Assembly: GCA_037178975.1 (NCBI GenBank)
Contig: JASJZH010000004.1
Coordinates: 3,410,001 to 3,474,000 of the forward strand
DNA from: Oscheius tipulae
Taxonomy: Eukaryota; Nematoda; Chromadorea; Rhabditida; Rhabditidae
Length of the DNA stretch: 64,000 bases
Direction of reading: 5' to 3'
Both the position numbers and the translations under genes were made by a program. Under the pieces are notes generated by a model that was not told the DNA's origin, made no database searches, and saw only the letters and a list, made by a program, of their open reading frames with translations. Below, in pieces: positions 1 through 10,401 of this stretch. Numbering within the stretch: the first letter of the stretch is position 1; each line of letters opens with the position of its first letter.

Positions 1-361
1 CATCCTTCGCAACTACCAGAGGTTGACCCACTTCCCTTGGCTTCTCCAGTCAGGGCTGGCTCTCCGTATCCGGCCTGCCGGTTTATCCGGCCGGTTCTGT
101 TTCCAGCAGGCAGAGTTCGAAGATGGTTTACCTCGGACCAGATATCCTTGGCAGATCCCTGAATAGAGATTCATCGTATATGTTAGAGAACAAACGCACC
201 TTGCAGTAGCTGATGTCCTGATTAAGCTGATGCTTCACGGAAGTCACATAGTTATAGACCATCGGCAGTGTCACACAGACCGAAAGAACAGCCACGACCG
301 AGAATGTGACAGCCGAATAGGCCACGAAACGGTAGGCCTTGATACGACCTTCGAGATCCAT
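1..361 (-). CDS. Cuticle collagen, 5' end only (cut by window edge)
   Basis: Structural collagen of the nematode exoskeleton, secreted by hypodermis. The minus-strand ATG is at 361. Exon 1 is 200-361 (54 codons: MDLEGRIKAYRFVAYS..., with one hydrophobic segment at about residues 13-38). A 41-bp intron (159-199, GTGCG...TTCAG) follows, then exon 2 from 158 to beyond base 1. Exon 2 begins GSAKDIWSEV and continues through a basic R-T-G-R-I-N-R-Q segment, a likely subtilisin/furin cleavage site typical of this family, to a Cys near the edge. The Gly-X-Y domains and C-terminus lie outside the window. The N-terminal half closely parallels the second collagen at 50588. It is head-to-head with the acidic secreted gene starting at 583, so the 221 bp between them must hold both promoters. 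Confidence 0.93.
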
Positions 362-582
362 GATGGCTTGAACTCGAGCTTGACCAGGAACAGTTTTAAA
401 GGACGGGACTCGTTAGGCAGGTCCGAAAAAAGAGACACGGGTGGATCGGCGACTTTTTACACATTCACAGGGAAGGACAATGAACTGTATATGGACACAA
501 TTGACGGGATAGGCTTGTCTGTTGAACATCGCAGTCGAAATGTTGTTTCTGATAGCAGACGTCAGGAGATAAGCACCATTCG

Positions 583-1723
583 ATGCGCGCCCCCACTTTA
601 CTGACCCTTTTACTCGCAGGTGCCAATACCTCCCATTTCATGTTCAATCTATCTCTGCAGGCATTGTCAACGGACAGGACAATGTACAGTATACAGTTCT
701 AGACAGACGGACGCTTCCCAGTGGAAGAGAGCTACAATCTATTCAAGAACATGTTGATGATCTCCCAGAATTGCCTACTGTGGGTTCCCTAATCAGTTGG
801 TTTTTATCGATTCGGACAGGAAGCGGACGAAGAAGTGATGGTACCAGTAGACGATAATGGAAAAGTACTGCCCGGCTACGAAGTTCTCCTTCAGCCCAAA
901 GTCGTCTACATCAGTCGAGCTGATCTTGAGAGACTGAATAACAGCAGACCAGTCGCCGCTCTTGAAAGAGGTCTGACTCTTCCTCTTTTTGTTCATTTGA
1001 ACTTTCAGTGGAAGACATTAAAATAACAGAAAAGCAAGATCCAATAGAGCCGTATCCTCCAAATGATTCGATTGCTTCTAATAATAACCAAATTCAAGGT
1101 TCTATTCCCCCATTGAGTATTGAGACGTACTGTTTTCAGACACTGTTGGCTCGGACTACGACGAAGCAGTTGTTCCCGACTCCATATTGCCAACGGTCAA
1201 AGACTATGTCGACTCAAAGGAAAAAGATGTGGACGTCGAAATTGTATGTGCAAAGTTCGTTTTTAGATGAGGAAGGATTTAGGGTGATGATGGATTGAAG
1301 GAAGAAGAATTGGAGAAACTGGAAAAGGAAATAGTCGAGGAGAAGGAAAATGAACAGAATCAAATGGACAAATTAGAAGAGAAGGAAGTCAGGGAAGATA
1401 TGACGGCAATTATGGAAAACGCGAAAGAGGAAGAGAAAAAGACTGACGAAGAAGTAGGATTGGATGAGTTTATCGAGGATATTGGAGAAAAGACTACAAC
1501 AGTCTCTGATCCACCGATTCTATTGGCTGGCCAGAATCAGAAACCGGAAGGGTACGTCTTGGACACGAGTAGTCTAGAAGAGCCGGAAGAACAAGCTGAA
1601 GAGGACCGAAAACCAAGTCGACTTCACAGAGGAGAGGTTATTGGAACACGCAGACGACCTGACTCAAGCAGAAAACAGTCTATTGGGCTTACTCTCGTCT
1701 TTTGTTCTCTTCTCTTTTTCTGA
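583..1723 (+). CDS. Acidic secreted protein, probable GPI anchor
   Basis: No family recognised. Six exons join in frame: 583-619, 661-779, 820-970, 1009-1098, 1140-1243 and 1283-1723, about 313 residues. It opens with a short signal peptide (MRAPTLLTLLLAGIVNG, likely cut before QDN). The middle is strongly acidic with Lys/Glu-rich stretches (EEELEKLEKEIVEEKENEQ), probably extended or coiled-coil. The protein ends in a hydrophobic tail (SIGLTLVFCSLLFF) directly at the stop, preceded by a basic/Ser-rich spacer, the layout of a GPI-attachment signal. No Cys pattern or known domain is visible. An AATAAA follows about 8 bp after the stop. A surface or matrix role next to a cuticle collagen is inference only. 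The exon model rests on phase continuity through five introns of 38-41 bp. Confidence 0.75.
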
Positions 1724-2305
1724 ACACTCTAATAAACATCGGTGATACTTTGAATAGAGCTTCATATTATTCCGGAACCTTTGCGTTGCACACGTTTTTG
1801 GACTCAACGGCTAGACACTGCTCCCCGATGATATAATCGTCCCACGTTTTTATTCTCATCGCTCTATAAAGGCACAGCGTATGACGTCTTTGTTCGAACA
1901 AATCTAGCCTTTGTTCTTGACAGTTCCGGAGTTTGAGCACTAACTATATAAGATGGGGCCAAAATGAAGAGCTAAAACGAACCCGCAAAATTTCAAATAA
2001 TTTTTCTTCCTCTACATTTTCCTGTTTCTTTCTTCATTTGCGGCAAATCACGCTCTTTTTAAAAAAAATACTTCCCAAAATTATTGTCTAATACCCCCTG
2101 TTTGAACAAAAACAGCTGCGCTCCAACACAGCTGAAAGCATGCTCCAACTTCAATTAGTAAAAAAAAGAACTACAACCGTGTCTGCTTATAGATTCTTCC
2201 TGCGGCAATTTACAATTTCTGTTTTCTCTGAAGGAAAAAAATACTGCACAACTTTTTCCCACAAACCATCTCATGCTTTAATTCTATTTGGAATTATGTT
2301 CAGAG
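1724..2305. other. Intergenic, no gene seen
   Basis: This stretch carries the AATAAA of the acidic gene near 1731 and then AT-rich sequence with long A and T runs. No coding-like frame or RNA gene was recognised. A TTCAG two bases before the ATG at 2306 looks like a spliced-leader acceptor for the next gene. Confidence 0.6.
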
Positions 2306-5300
2306 ATGGCGATAAAGGAGGACTGGAAGAAAATGCATGGACAACATCTCCGGCTCATCATTTACACGATCAACAAAGCTGCCAAAACAACGCTGGTCAC
2401 CGGCTATAGTATCCACCTCCGGGAAGAATTCACCGTTCTTCTCGACTCTTCCCAAAAGTTAGAGTTTATTATACAGAAGCAATCCAAGTTTCCAGTGTCA
2501 GACTAGGAAACCTCATGGAGTTCACAGTTTTCAAACAGTCAGAGAACGGCTTGATTCCGGTTGATGGAACTTTGAAAGAATTCAAACCCGATCCAGACTA
2601 CTCCATTCAGCATAACGTTGTTCTCGTTAGTGTATTCTCTTTTTAGCTTCTAACTTCATTCTTCCAGATGAGTACAATCGTGATTTTCGACCCGGACAAT
2701 CAGTCCGAATGCTGGTCAGATGACTTCGGCTGGATCTACGTTCCCGCTGAAGTTCATCAAAGAATGGCTATTACCGCCGAAGTGCCTTACCGAGCTCACA
2801 TCAAAAGGTCAGTTTTTCTTGAAATCTCTATGAAACACATTTCGATTTAAGAGACAACACTCGAGCTGTTTGCGAAAGAGAATTGCTCTTTTCCGCCGTC
2901 TACAACTCCCATCTTACGGACATGAATACGCCGAAGAAGCAGAGCTGTATTGATGAATACAGACAGGCTAAGGTCTGTCTTTTTTTGAAATTTTGTTATA
3001 GATTTCATTTGAAGAAAGTTCGAGAAGCGAAACGGAAAATAGGAAAATGGAGTCAACAACTGGAGAAGGCAGGACCTAGTAAAGAGTGGGAGACTATCCT
3101 GAGTCGGGAAGAGCAGCGTCAACAAGAGAAAAAGAAACTCGTGAGATTCAGTTTTGCATGTTTACAAGTCCCTTTAGGCTGACTCTGTATCCCTCTTCAT
3201 GATCCTGGACTTAAAAGGGAACGGAAACTTGAAAGGATCAGCATGGGCCATGAAGCTCCGAAAAATCGGTCTCAATACGGACGTCATCAATGCAACGTCG
3301 ACGCCTCTCGAACCCGGAGTCTGGTATGAAGGTGTTGTGAAGTAAGAAAGCCTGTTTTTGAAAGAAGTATTGTCATCAGATGGATCAAGAAAATGGACAA
3401 GAACGCTTACAGCGGTTACGCAGTCGACAAGGTCTGGAGAAGGACGGAAATTCCGCCGTTTAAGACCAAAGCAGTTCCAGGAAAAGTTGGACAGGTCGAG
3501 GTTTGCCTTTTTGTTCATTAAAATTTTCACAGAACAAGCTTTAGATGGAATTGGACGTCAACTTCGGTGACTGGGGAAAAGTAGTACAGGTTAATAAGGA
3601 CAAGCGCATTCTTCCCAGCTCCAAAATAGAAGTCATTGATGTTCCCTCATCTATATATAACCAGCACCAGAATTGTCTGTATGATTTTAGCCGTTGGACA
3701 TTTCGTACTTACAATTCAGAGTCACCTGTCGACTAGTCAACAGACAGGACAAAGTGCTCAACACTGACGACAAGGCGGACTGGGTAGTCTCTTCCATCTT
3801 AAAAGTCAAAGGCCAGTCTGAAGAGGTACGCCCTCCAATCATAGCTTCCTGATTACGTCTTTAGGAGATATCCGCCTGGTGTACCAGCGGCCAGGCGCCT
3901 GCAGAAGTCGGACAGAATACGGATATTTATGAGGACGACGATGAGGAAATTCCGAACTATGACGGCATCTTTTGTTCGCTTCATGCTTACCAAAACCTGT
4001 TTTTTTAGAAGGAATGTCTGACATGGAAGACGACGCGATCCCTGTTCAAATAAGCCAGATATCCCAGGCGATTCCTCAAAAAATGACTGGTAGCCTTCCT
4101 TCTGGCTCGACTCTCCACCGACCGGAGCCAATCTACACTCAGCCGAACCCACAGAGCACGATGAACAGAAGTTCCACATTCGGAGCAGGAACAAAAGGAC
4201 ATTTTGGCAATTCATCTGTTAAGAGAGAACTGATTCACGACTATATGGTTTACGACAAAGTTAGTCGGTCAATAGGTATTCCATCAGTTTAGATCGAAAA
4301 TGTCAGCATTTCCTTGGTTGTGGAGACCACGAATCAGGGCAGCTTGATCTACGCTCCCAGCTATGAAACCATCTTCACCTAGTACAATCTTTCTTCATAT
4401 TCAAAGCAAGTCGAATTTTAGCGATAAGCTGAGGCCTGGTGATTGGGTCACCGTGAAAATGTCCGAGCTCGTCAATCCGCAAGGAAGCATCAAGTACCTC
4501 GCCACATCTACTCAGCCGGTTGATTTCGAATACGCTCCAGAGAAGAGAATCATCGGAGGAAACAGAGTTCAAGTAAGCGTTTCGTTTTCAATCACACCTA
4601 TTTTCCAGCTCAAATTGGACGTGGATATTTTGGCCAGGAAAAGTCTTCCCGATGGCTTCTATTCCCTTCCCAACAACATGCTTCGCGAAGTATTCTCCCC
4701 TGAATATGTGAGCTTGTCCAATGTTTCCATTGTGCTTTTGTTTTCAGCTACTCATCGAGGGATCTGGTGATACTGTAAGGGTATCGAACCTACAGCCGGG
4801 ATATAATGAAAAATTCAACTTCTGGGCAGAATACAAGGAGAACGCTGCCTTCTTCCGCTGGGAGCTTGTGTCCGTTTGTCTACCGTCGGAGAGGCCTAAA
4901 GGTTCAATAGTGCGTTTTACAATGTTACTCTGAAATTTTTTTTTTCAGGAAAATAATTCGAACAACCAGTCTCCTCATCTTCTGTCTCATGACTCAAGGA
5001 GCTTCCTACCCCAATATTCTTCCAATTCTGCTCCTCGCTTCCTATCGTCCCAGAATCAGTCTTTTCCCAGCCAAAACTCCAGTCATCAGCTGCTCGCTCA
5101 ACTCTGGGACCTCTCAGAGGTCAGAAAAATCACCAAGGCCGAAAATTTCATCCTCTATGAAAAAGTCGAAGATCTCGTGTCCGAAATGAAAGCCCGGCGA
5201 GTCTCAGCAGATCAGGCCAATTCGGATCAGAATCGAAGTAGTTCGTTGTAAGACTTCTTTCGTTTCGAAACAAACAGATTTTCAGAAGCGGTAATGCTTC

Positions 5301-5352
5301 AACGAGCTACCAGAACGGACCAAACCGATTGTCTCCTTCTTACCGCTGCTAG
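2306..5352 (+). CDS. Long uncharacterised protein upstream of dcp-2
   Basis: About a dozen exons with about 40-bp introns give a continuous frame of roughly 750-800 residues; I do not recognise the family. It starts MAIKEDWKKMHGQHLRLIIY after a TTCAG. First junctions: 2457/2496, 2625/2668, 2807/2852. The N-terminal third looks globular and mixed alpha/beta (for example MSTIVIFDPDNQSECWSDD). A Lys/Glu/Gln-rich stretch follows (EWETILSREEQRQQEKKKL), then an acidic segment (IYEDDDEEIPNYD), a Ser/Pro/Gln-rich linker, a second globular part (LRPGDWVTVKMSELVNPQG; SLPDGFYSLPNNMLREVFS) and an Asn/Ser/Gln-rich tail ending LSPSYRC. The splice near 2970-3018 is ambiguous (an alternative donor or a retained in-frame stretch). 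The stop is 164 bp before dcp-2 in the same orientation. Membership in one operon is plausible but unproven. Confidence 0.72.
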
Positions 5353-5515
5353 TTTTATCATGACTTTGTACGTTTGGTGTGTTCTATGTAAATTTGGTAA
5401 ATTCCGAACGTGAAAATAAATAATATTTTTATCTCGAACTTACTTGCACTGGCTAGCTACCATGAGAATATTTACTGTCCTTTTAAGGTTTTATGTTTGA
5501 TAAGCTTCTTGCAGA

Positions 5516-7809
5516 ATGCAAGTAACCGGTTCCTCGTCAACAGTTCAACCGGTTCGTTTTGTTCACAGTCCGAATAACCTGCAGATTCAGGCTCAAAACA
5601 GAAAAGCTCGACGTCGGAAGGTCGCAGATGATATTCAAGAGCAGCAGCCCGAAGGAGTCAAGTCTCTGTTGGCAGCCCTGGAAAAGGCCCAGAAAGGAAA
5701 ATCGGAACCACCTCAAAAGGGTATCGTTACGAAGGCACAGAAGAAGGAGGCGAAGGTTCAGTTCGTTCTTTTCAGAAATAGTTCGATCTTCAGAAACAAA
5801 CAGTAGGCGCACGCGTTGCCCGAAGCCGTCACGAGTCTGGAAGTCAGCAAGCTCCTTCTACCCGAACAAACCCTACCAATTCTACTCCTGTAAGCCTATT
5901 TTCTTATCTAAAACAAAAATATCAGGCCGGCCCATCGAAATACCACAACCTAAACGCAAAAGTTAACAAACCGCTTCCGCAGAAAGTCAGAATTCCTCAC
6001 GATGTCTTGGATGACCTCATCTTCCGCTTTATCGAGCATGTTCCGTTACACGAGGCAATTTTTTCTTTCCCTATCCATCGAAATATAAAATTTCAGAAAT
6101 TCGTAAACACGCGTGTCTGTTTCCAAGTCGAGTTGGCTCATTGGTTTTACGTCGACTACTACGTGAACAAGGAGTTGAGTTGCCGCACAGACTGTCCCAA
6201 CATGATGATGAGGGAGTTCTCCTGGTTTGATTTGATCGCTCTTTTACCTATTTTCAAGTGTTTAGGAGTATCTTCTCCCACTCTCCCGAGCACAAACACA
6301 TGGCGCGGAACGTCGATGAAGTGTTGGATGAATGGAGACACTACAAGTCGAACGTGCCCACTTATGGAGCCATTCTCCTCGATTCAACCTTAACAAAAGT
6401 TGTTCTTGTTCAAGGATTTTACGCTAGCAAGAACAGTTGGGGATTTCCTAAGGGGAAGGTATTCATATTTTGTGAATACCTTTAATACAAAACTTTAGGT
6501 AAACGAGGACGAGGATCCTAGAGATTGCGCAGCTCGAGAGGTTTATGAAGAAACGGGCTACGATTTCAAGGATGAGGCTAATAGACTGCCGATAACCAAG
6601 GAGTTCAAAATCCAGAAGTTTGTGAACGACACGATGGTTCGTCTCTACGTGATCACGGACGTTCCGATAGATTTCAAGTTTGCCCCTAGGACCAGGAATG
6701 AGATCAGGTGTGTTTCTTTATTCAGCTATACAAGGATACTATTCAGGGACATCCAGTGGTTCAACATCTCAGATTTACCAACAGATAAGAACGATCAGCG
6801 AACTGGTCCCCTTTCGAACAACAATTTCTACACTGTCATTCCGTTCGTTCAAGATCTGCAGATTTACGTCAAGAAGGAGCTCCAGAGACGAGCCAAGGTT
6901 TTTATAGAGTCCCTTATGTTGAGCAATGAGAACGATATCAGGCCAAGATTCAGCTGCCACCGTCACAACAAAATTCCAAAGTTATTCCTGCGGAAATGAT
7001 GGCCGGATTCAGCCAAGGAAATGCTGTCACTTCTGTGAAAACAGGTACGTTTGTTTCTTTTCTTAAACAAACCATTAGAAAACCCTGCGAATATTCTGTC
7101 GAATCTGTTCAACAGCTTCCTTCCTGGAAACAAGCCCGATTCTTCGCTGAAGCCAGCTCCGTTCAGTGCTCCTGCTCTGAACAGCCTCGCCACTTCCTCG
7201 ACCCAAAAAGTCCCAATTCCCGCCCAACAGTGTCTAATTTCGTCGAATATTGCTTCTGCCAACAGTGCCTTCTCGCCATTCAAACCTGTGGAAGAGAACC
7301 TCGCCCAGAGTCTATTGAACATCGTCAAGCCGCGTAAGCCTTTTGTTAATTTTTATTTTGAGTAATTCAGAGAACACCCAGAATGCGCATCTTGTGGCCT
7401 ATCCGATTCCCATCCCTGGCAGACCGAAATTGACTCCTATACAGCAAAATGCACCAGGACCGACTCCTCCAAAACCGCAAATCGGTGCCAGCGAGACCTC
7501 GGTCAGTGTTATTTTTATAAAAGTCATTCTTTTTAGGCCTTCAAAGCTATTCCGAAGAACAAATCGAGCAATTCTTTGAACGACTCGGATTCTATATTTG
7601 GTTCAGAAGTAGCTCTCAACTTGTGTGGACTAAAGGAACCTGCTCCAAGGTTTGATTCTTTTCCCTTATGGTTAGAAAAATTTTTTTATAGTGCCACTGC
7701 TCCTTACGACTTGAACAACTTAAATGTCCAGCTCTGTGAAGCTTGGAAATCTTTTAAACTGGATTGCGGAGCTCTTCTGGACAATTCTGCGCCTATTTTC
7801 TATCGATAA
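5516..7809 (+). CDS. dcp-2: mRNA-decapping enzyme DCP-2 (Nudix hydrolase)
   Basis: Hydrolyses the m7G cap of mRNA in the cytoplasm or P-bodies, acting with DCP-1. The Box A/N-terminal regulatory domain is visible ([21 protein letters not shown], then [17 protein letters not shown]). The catalytic domain follows: [26 protein letters not shown], and a perfect Nudix box GX5EX7REUXEEXGU, with the metal-binding [10 protein letters not shown] coded just after 6500. Then comes Box B ([21 protein letters not shown]). A long Ser/Pro/Asn-rich tail follows, ending in a short conserved-looking AWKSFKLD motif. Residues before the regulatory domain are basic (RKARRRKV). One intron (6055-6096) has a GC rather than GT donor, supported by alignment to the family. 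The start follows TTGCAG, consistent with trans-splicing. Confidence 0.93.
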
Positions 7810-8020
7810 TCTTGCTAACGAGTTTCTCTGTTCCTCTGTATTTTGTCAAATTCAATTCGTCTTGGTGATATTGCATATTTAATTTCAATAATGAAGGTAA
7901 AGTAGGCAGTTTTATGCATTTTTACCCCACACTCAAATCGTGGATTTGTGTAAGATACTAATAAAACGTCTCCATAAAGAGTTTATTCAAATAACATGTT
8001 GTCTCAGTGATTTTACCTCG
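7810..8020. other. Convergent 3' UTR zone of dcp-2 and formamidase
   Basis: Only 211 bp separate the two stop codons. An AATAAA for the plus gene lies near 7960 and a TTTATT (AATAAA on minus) near 7981, so the two polyadenylation signals face each other within about 25 bp. Confidence 0.6.
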
Positions 8021-9117
8021 TCAATTCTGCTCGATTCCGAGAAATTCAAAGAGCACCTTCGACTGTTCGCTGTCCTGTTTTTGGAACTGCGTGATCATGT
8101 TAAAGTGGTCGCATGAGATCAATTCCTGAATTCACAAAACTCTTTTCCCCAGCAAATTCCAAGTTACGTGGAAAGTCGGCATTTTGACAGTCTTGAGAGC
8201 ACTGTAGAGTGTCCTGTTCTGCTCAATGAGCTTCGGAGCATCCTTCAAGTCCGCCAAAATAAGGATTTTGACGCCGAGACCATAGAGATCGTGAGGGTCA
8301 CAGCTGTACTGCTTGGCTTCCTCCATCGTTAGTCTGATCAACTTTGTTCATCGTCTTTTCTTAAACTTACCCAATAGTTTGCCCAATCTCACAAGAGACG
8401 AGCTCTTCCAGCTGGAATATTCCTGCCATGAAAGCCAGTTTCTTTATTTTGTGATGGCGAAGACGGGTAGCAGCTGAATTCAATTTTTTCCTTATTCATT
8501 CGATTACCTTGGAAAGCAAGAAAAGCTCCGGCAGAATGTCCTCCGAGAGTTATCTCTTTCACTTGAGGGTATCGGTCGATTAGAAACTGATGATTTAATC
8601 AAAAATTTAGAAAAAAAAACTAACCTTCACTGCTTCCACAACATCCCGAACTGTCTTGGAGAGTTGTCTCTCGGGGCTAGCCAGACAATACCCGACTGAG
8701 GCGAAGGCCATGTGTTTCGTGACATGCACTGCCGGGCTTAGAATATGTTTCCTGTCCCCTTCCTGGAATAATTGTATTGTTTGCTCTCGGTTGTCTCACC
8801 TGCCAATACCCGCCGTGGAAGTAAATGAACAGCTTGTCTTCCACTGTTCCCCACACATCGACCTTTTGTCTCTCGCCTAAAAATTGTGTATTAGTATATT
8901 TTTTTTTGATTAACCTCTTCCATACGGCACGTTTTCAGCGACAGGATACGTTGATTTCATGTACAAATAGGCTGCTTCTTCTCCTTTCACAAAGTTTTGG
9001 ATGACCTCAATTGTTAGGGTTTCGGCAGTACGAGTGACTCACCAACTCCGGATCGTATCCGGCCCATCGACTGCAGGAATAAAGGTGATTTATTTCTTCA
9101 TTATTATTGTTGTTCAT
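8021..9117 (-). CDS. Kynurenine formamidase (arylformamidase), alpha/beta hydrolase
   Basis: Converts N-formyl-kynurenine to kynurenine plus formate, the second step of tryptophan degradation, in the cytosol. About 280 residues from ATG 9117 (MNNNNNEEINHLYS) to TGA 8021. Visible motifs: the oxyanion-hole HGGYWQ, the nucleophile elbow GHSAGA (Ser), an ADLKDAP stretch bearing the expected acid, and the catalytic His in SCDHFNMI. The VPYGRGERQKVDVW strand before HGGYW is also typical. Six to seven small exons are separated by introns of about 40 bp. It diverges from the kappa GST at 9525 across a 407-bp shared promoter region. Confidence 0.88.
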
Positions 9118-9524
9118 CTGTAAACAGAGTTAACTCAAAAGTGCAACAAGAATGACCAGCATTGATTAAAATAGGGATCGCTTTCAAAAGAAGCGAATCT
9201 AAAAAAAAGAGTTGAAAAGAAGGTTACCAAGATGACCTAACGTGGACACGTGTGGCGTCTCCGCCTCTTTTTGTAAAACCACAACCGCAATGATCTATCA
9301 TAGCGAAGGTCGCATTTCGTCGATAGATAACGAGCTACCTTTTTTGGAAGAGTTGGAAAAAGTCACGTGGCGGCGACTGATAGTTTTTGTCAGCTGTCAA
9401 CCACTGGTGTTCTGTCTTATCGATGGGGTGGCGAGACTGCCAATTACTTTGAGTGAGCGAGATTGTGAGATACAAAGCAATTAAATATAATTGACATTAA
9501 TCATATGAATACTTTTCAGAATAG
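9118..9524. promoter_or_regulatory. Bidirectional promoter region with two CACGTG E-boxes
   Basis: Lies between the divergent formamidase (minus) and GST-kappa (plus). Perfect CACGTG hexamers occur at 9247-9252 and 9364-9369, the second as GTCACGTGG, close to the TFEB/HLH-30 (CLEAR) consensus. An orphan TTTTCAG at about 9513-9519 precedes the GST ATG. The 80-residue open frame here has no coding character. Confidence 0.5.
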
Positions 9525-10334
9525 ATGGCCGTGAAACCCAGAATCGACTTCTTCTTCGACGTCATCTCTCCCTACAGTTTTTGTGCTTTCGAGGTTAGTT
9601 TCCTTTATTAACAGCAGACAATTTATATATAGGGAATCACAAGGTACTCTGCAGTTTGGCCTATCGATCTACAGTACAAGCCGTTCAATTTCGCAGCTGT
9701 AGTCAAAGGTTCATCTTTCTATGTCGTTGCTAACTCGCAGTTTCCAGATAATCCCGGCGCTCCACTAAAAAATGCGGCAAAAGCATGGTATCTTTACCAT
9801 GATATCAACCGAGTTGCTCAGCACTGGGGACTGGAAATACGAATGCCAAAGGTAATTCATTTTATTTCAAAAATGAAATTCAGGTTTCAAGAATCATCAA
9901 AAAATAATCTTTACCAAAAGTTCGTCACCGGCTATGCGACTCCTCAACGGCTTCCTTCTGGAAGATAACAAGAATTTCGTTCCAATGAGCAGAGTATTGT
10001 GGCGACGTTTTTACTACGAAGGTAAAGGCATTTTCGAAGATTCGGAGCTGCTTGAGGTATGTTTCTTTCAAATCTTATTAAATAAGAACTTTATGCCATG
10101 AGAGAGTCCAAAATCGAACAACCAGAGGCTATGCTGAACCTCTCCAAAACAGAAAAGGTCAGACAAATGCTGAGAGATCATACCAAAGAGGCGATTGACG
10201 GGAAAAGTTTCGGAGCTCCGTGGTTTCATGTTCACACACCGAACGGAATTCAGTATTTCTTTGGAAGCGACAGTCTCCCTTTAATTGCCGACTCTTTGAA
10301 ATTACCATATCGTGGCCCTATCAAATCGTTTTGA
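9525..10334 (+). CDS. gstk-1: Glutathione S-transferase, kappa class (DsbA-like fold)
   Basis: Mitochondrial/peroxisomal GST of the thioredoxin/DsbA-like group. It begins MAVKPRIDFFFDVISPYSFC, where the DFFFDVxSPYS motif marks this family. It continues with LQYKPFNFAAVVKDNPGAP, then the helical insert (AMRLLNGFLLEDNK, RVLWRRFYYEG), and ends with the thioredoxin-fold return GKSFGAPWFHVHTPNG, YFFGSDSLPLIADSL and YRGPIKSF. Length about 220 residues, normal for the class. Introns are short. AATAAA follows the stop near 10344. Start chosen at 9525, six bases after a TTTTCAG acceptor. Confidence 0.9.
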
Positions 10335-10401
10335 GTTTCGTGTACAATAAACGTTTTAGTCTTTATCCAGTCGTTGTTCAAAGGTCTAATAGCCAATCAT
10401 G

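Noticed and set aside
230..604. Open plus frame of 124 codons over the collagen/acidic-gene promoter
   Set aside because: It runs antisense to collagen exon 1 and then through the signal-peptide exon in the wrong frame; composition is not protein-like.
9242..9484. 80-codon plus frame between formamidase and GST
   Set aside because: No ATG, no splice or family support; it overlaps the divergent promoter and E-boxes.
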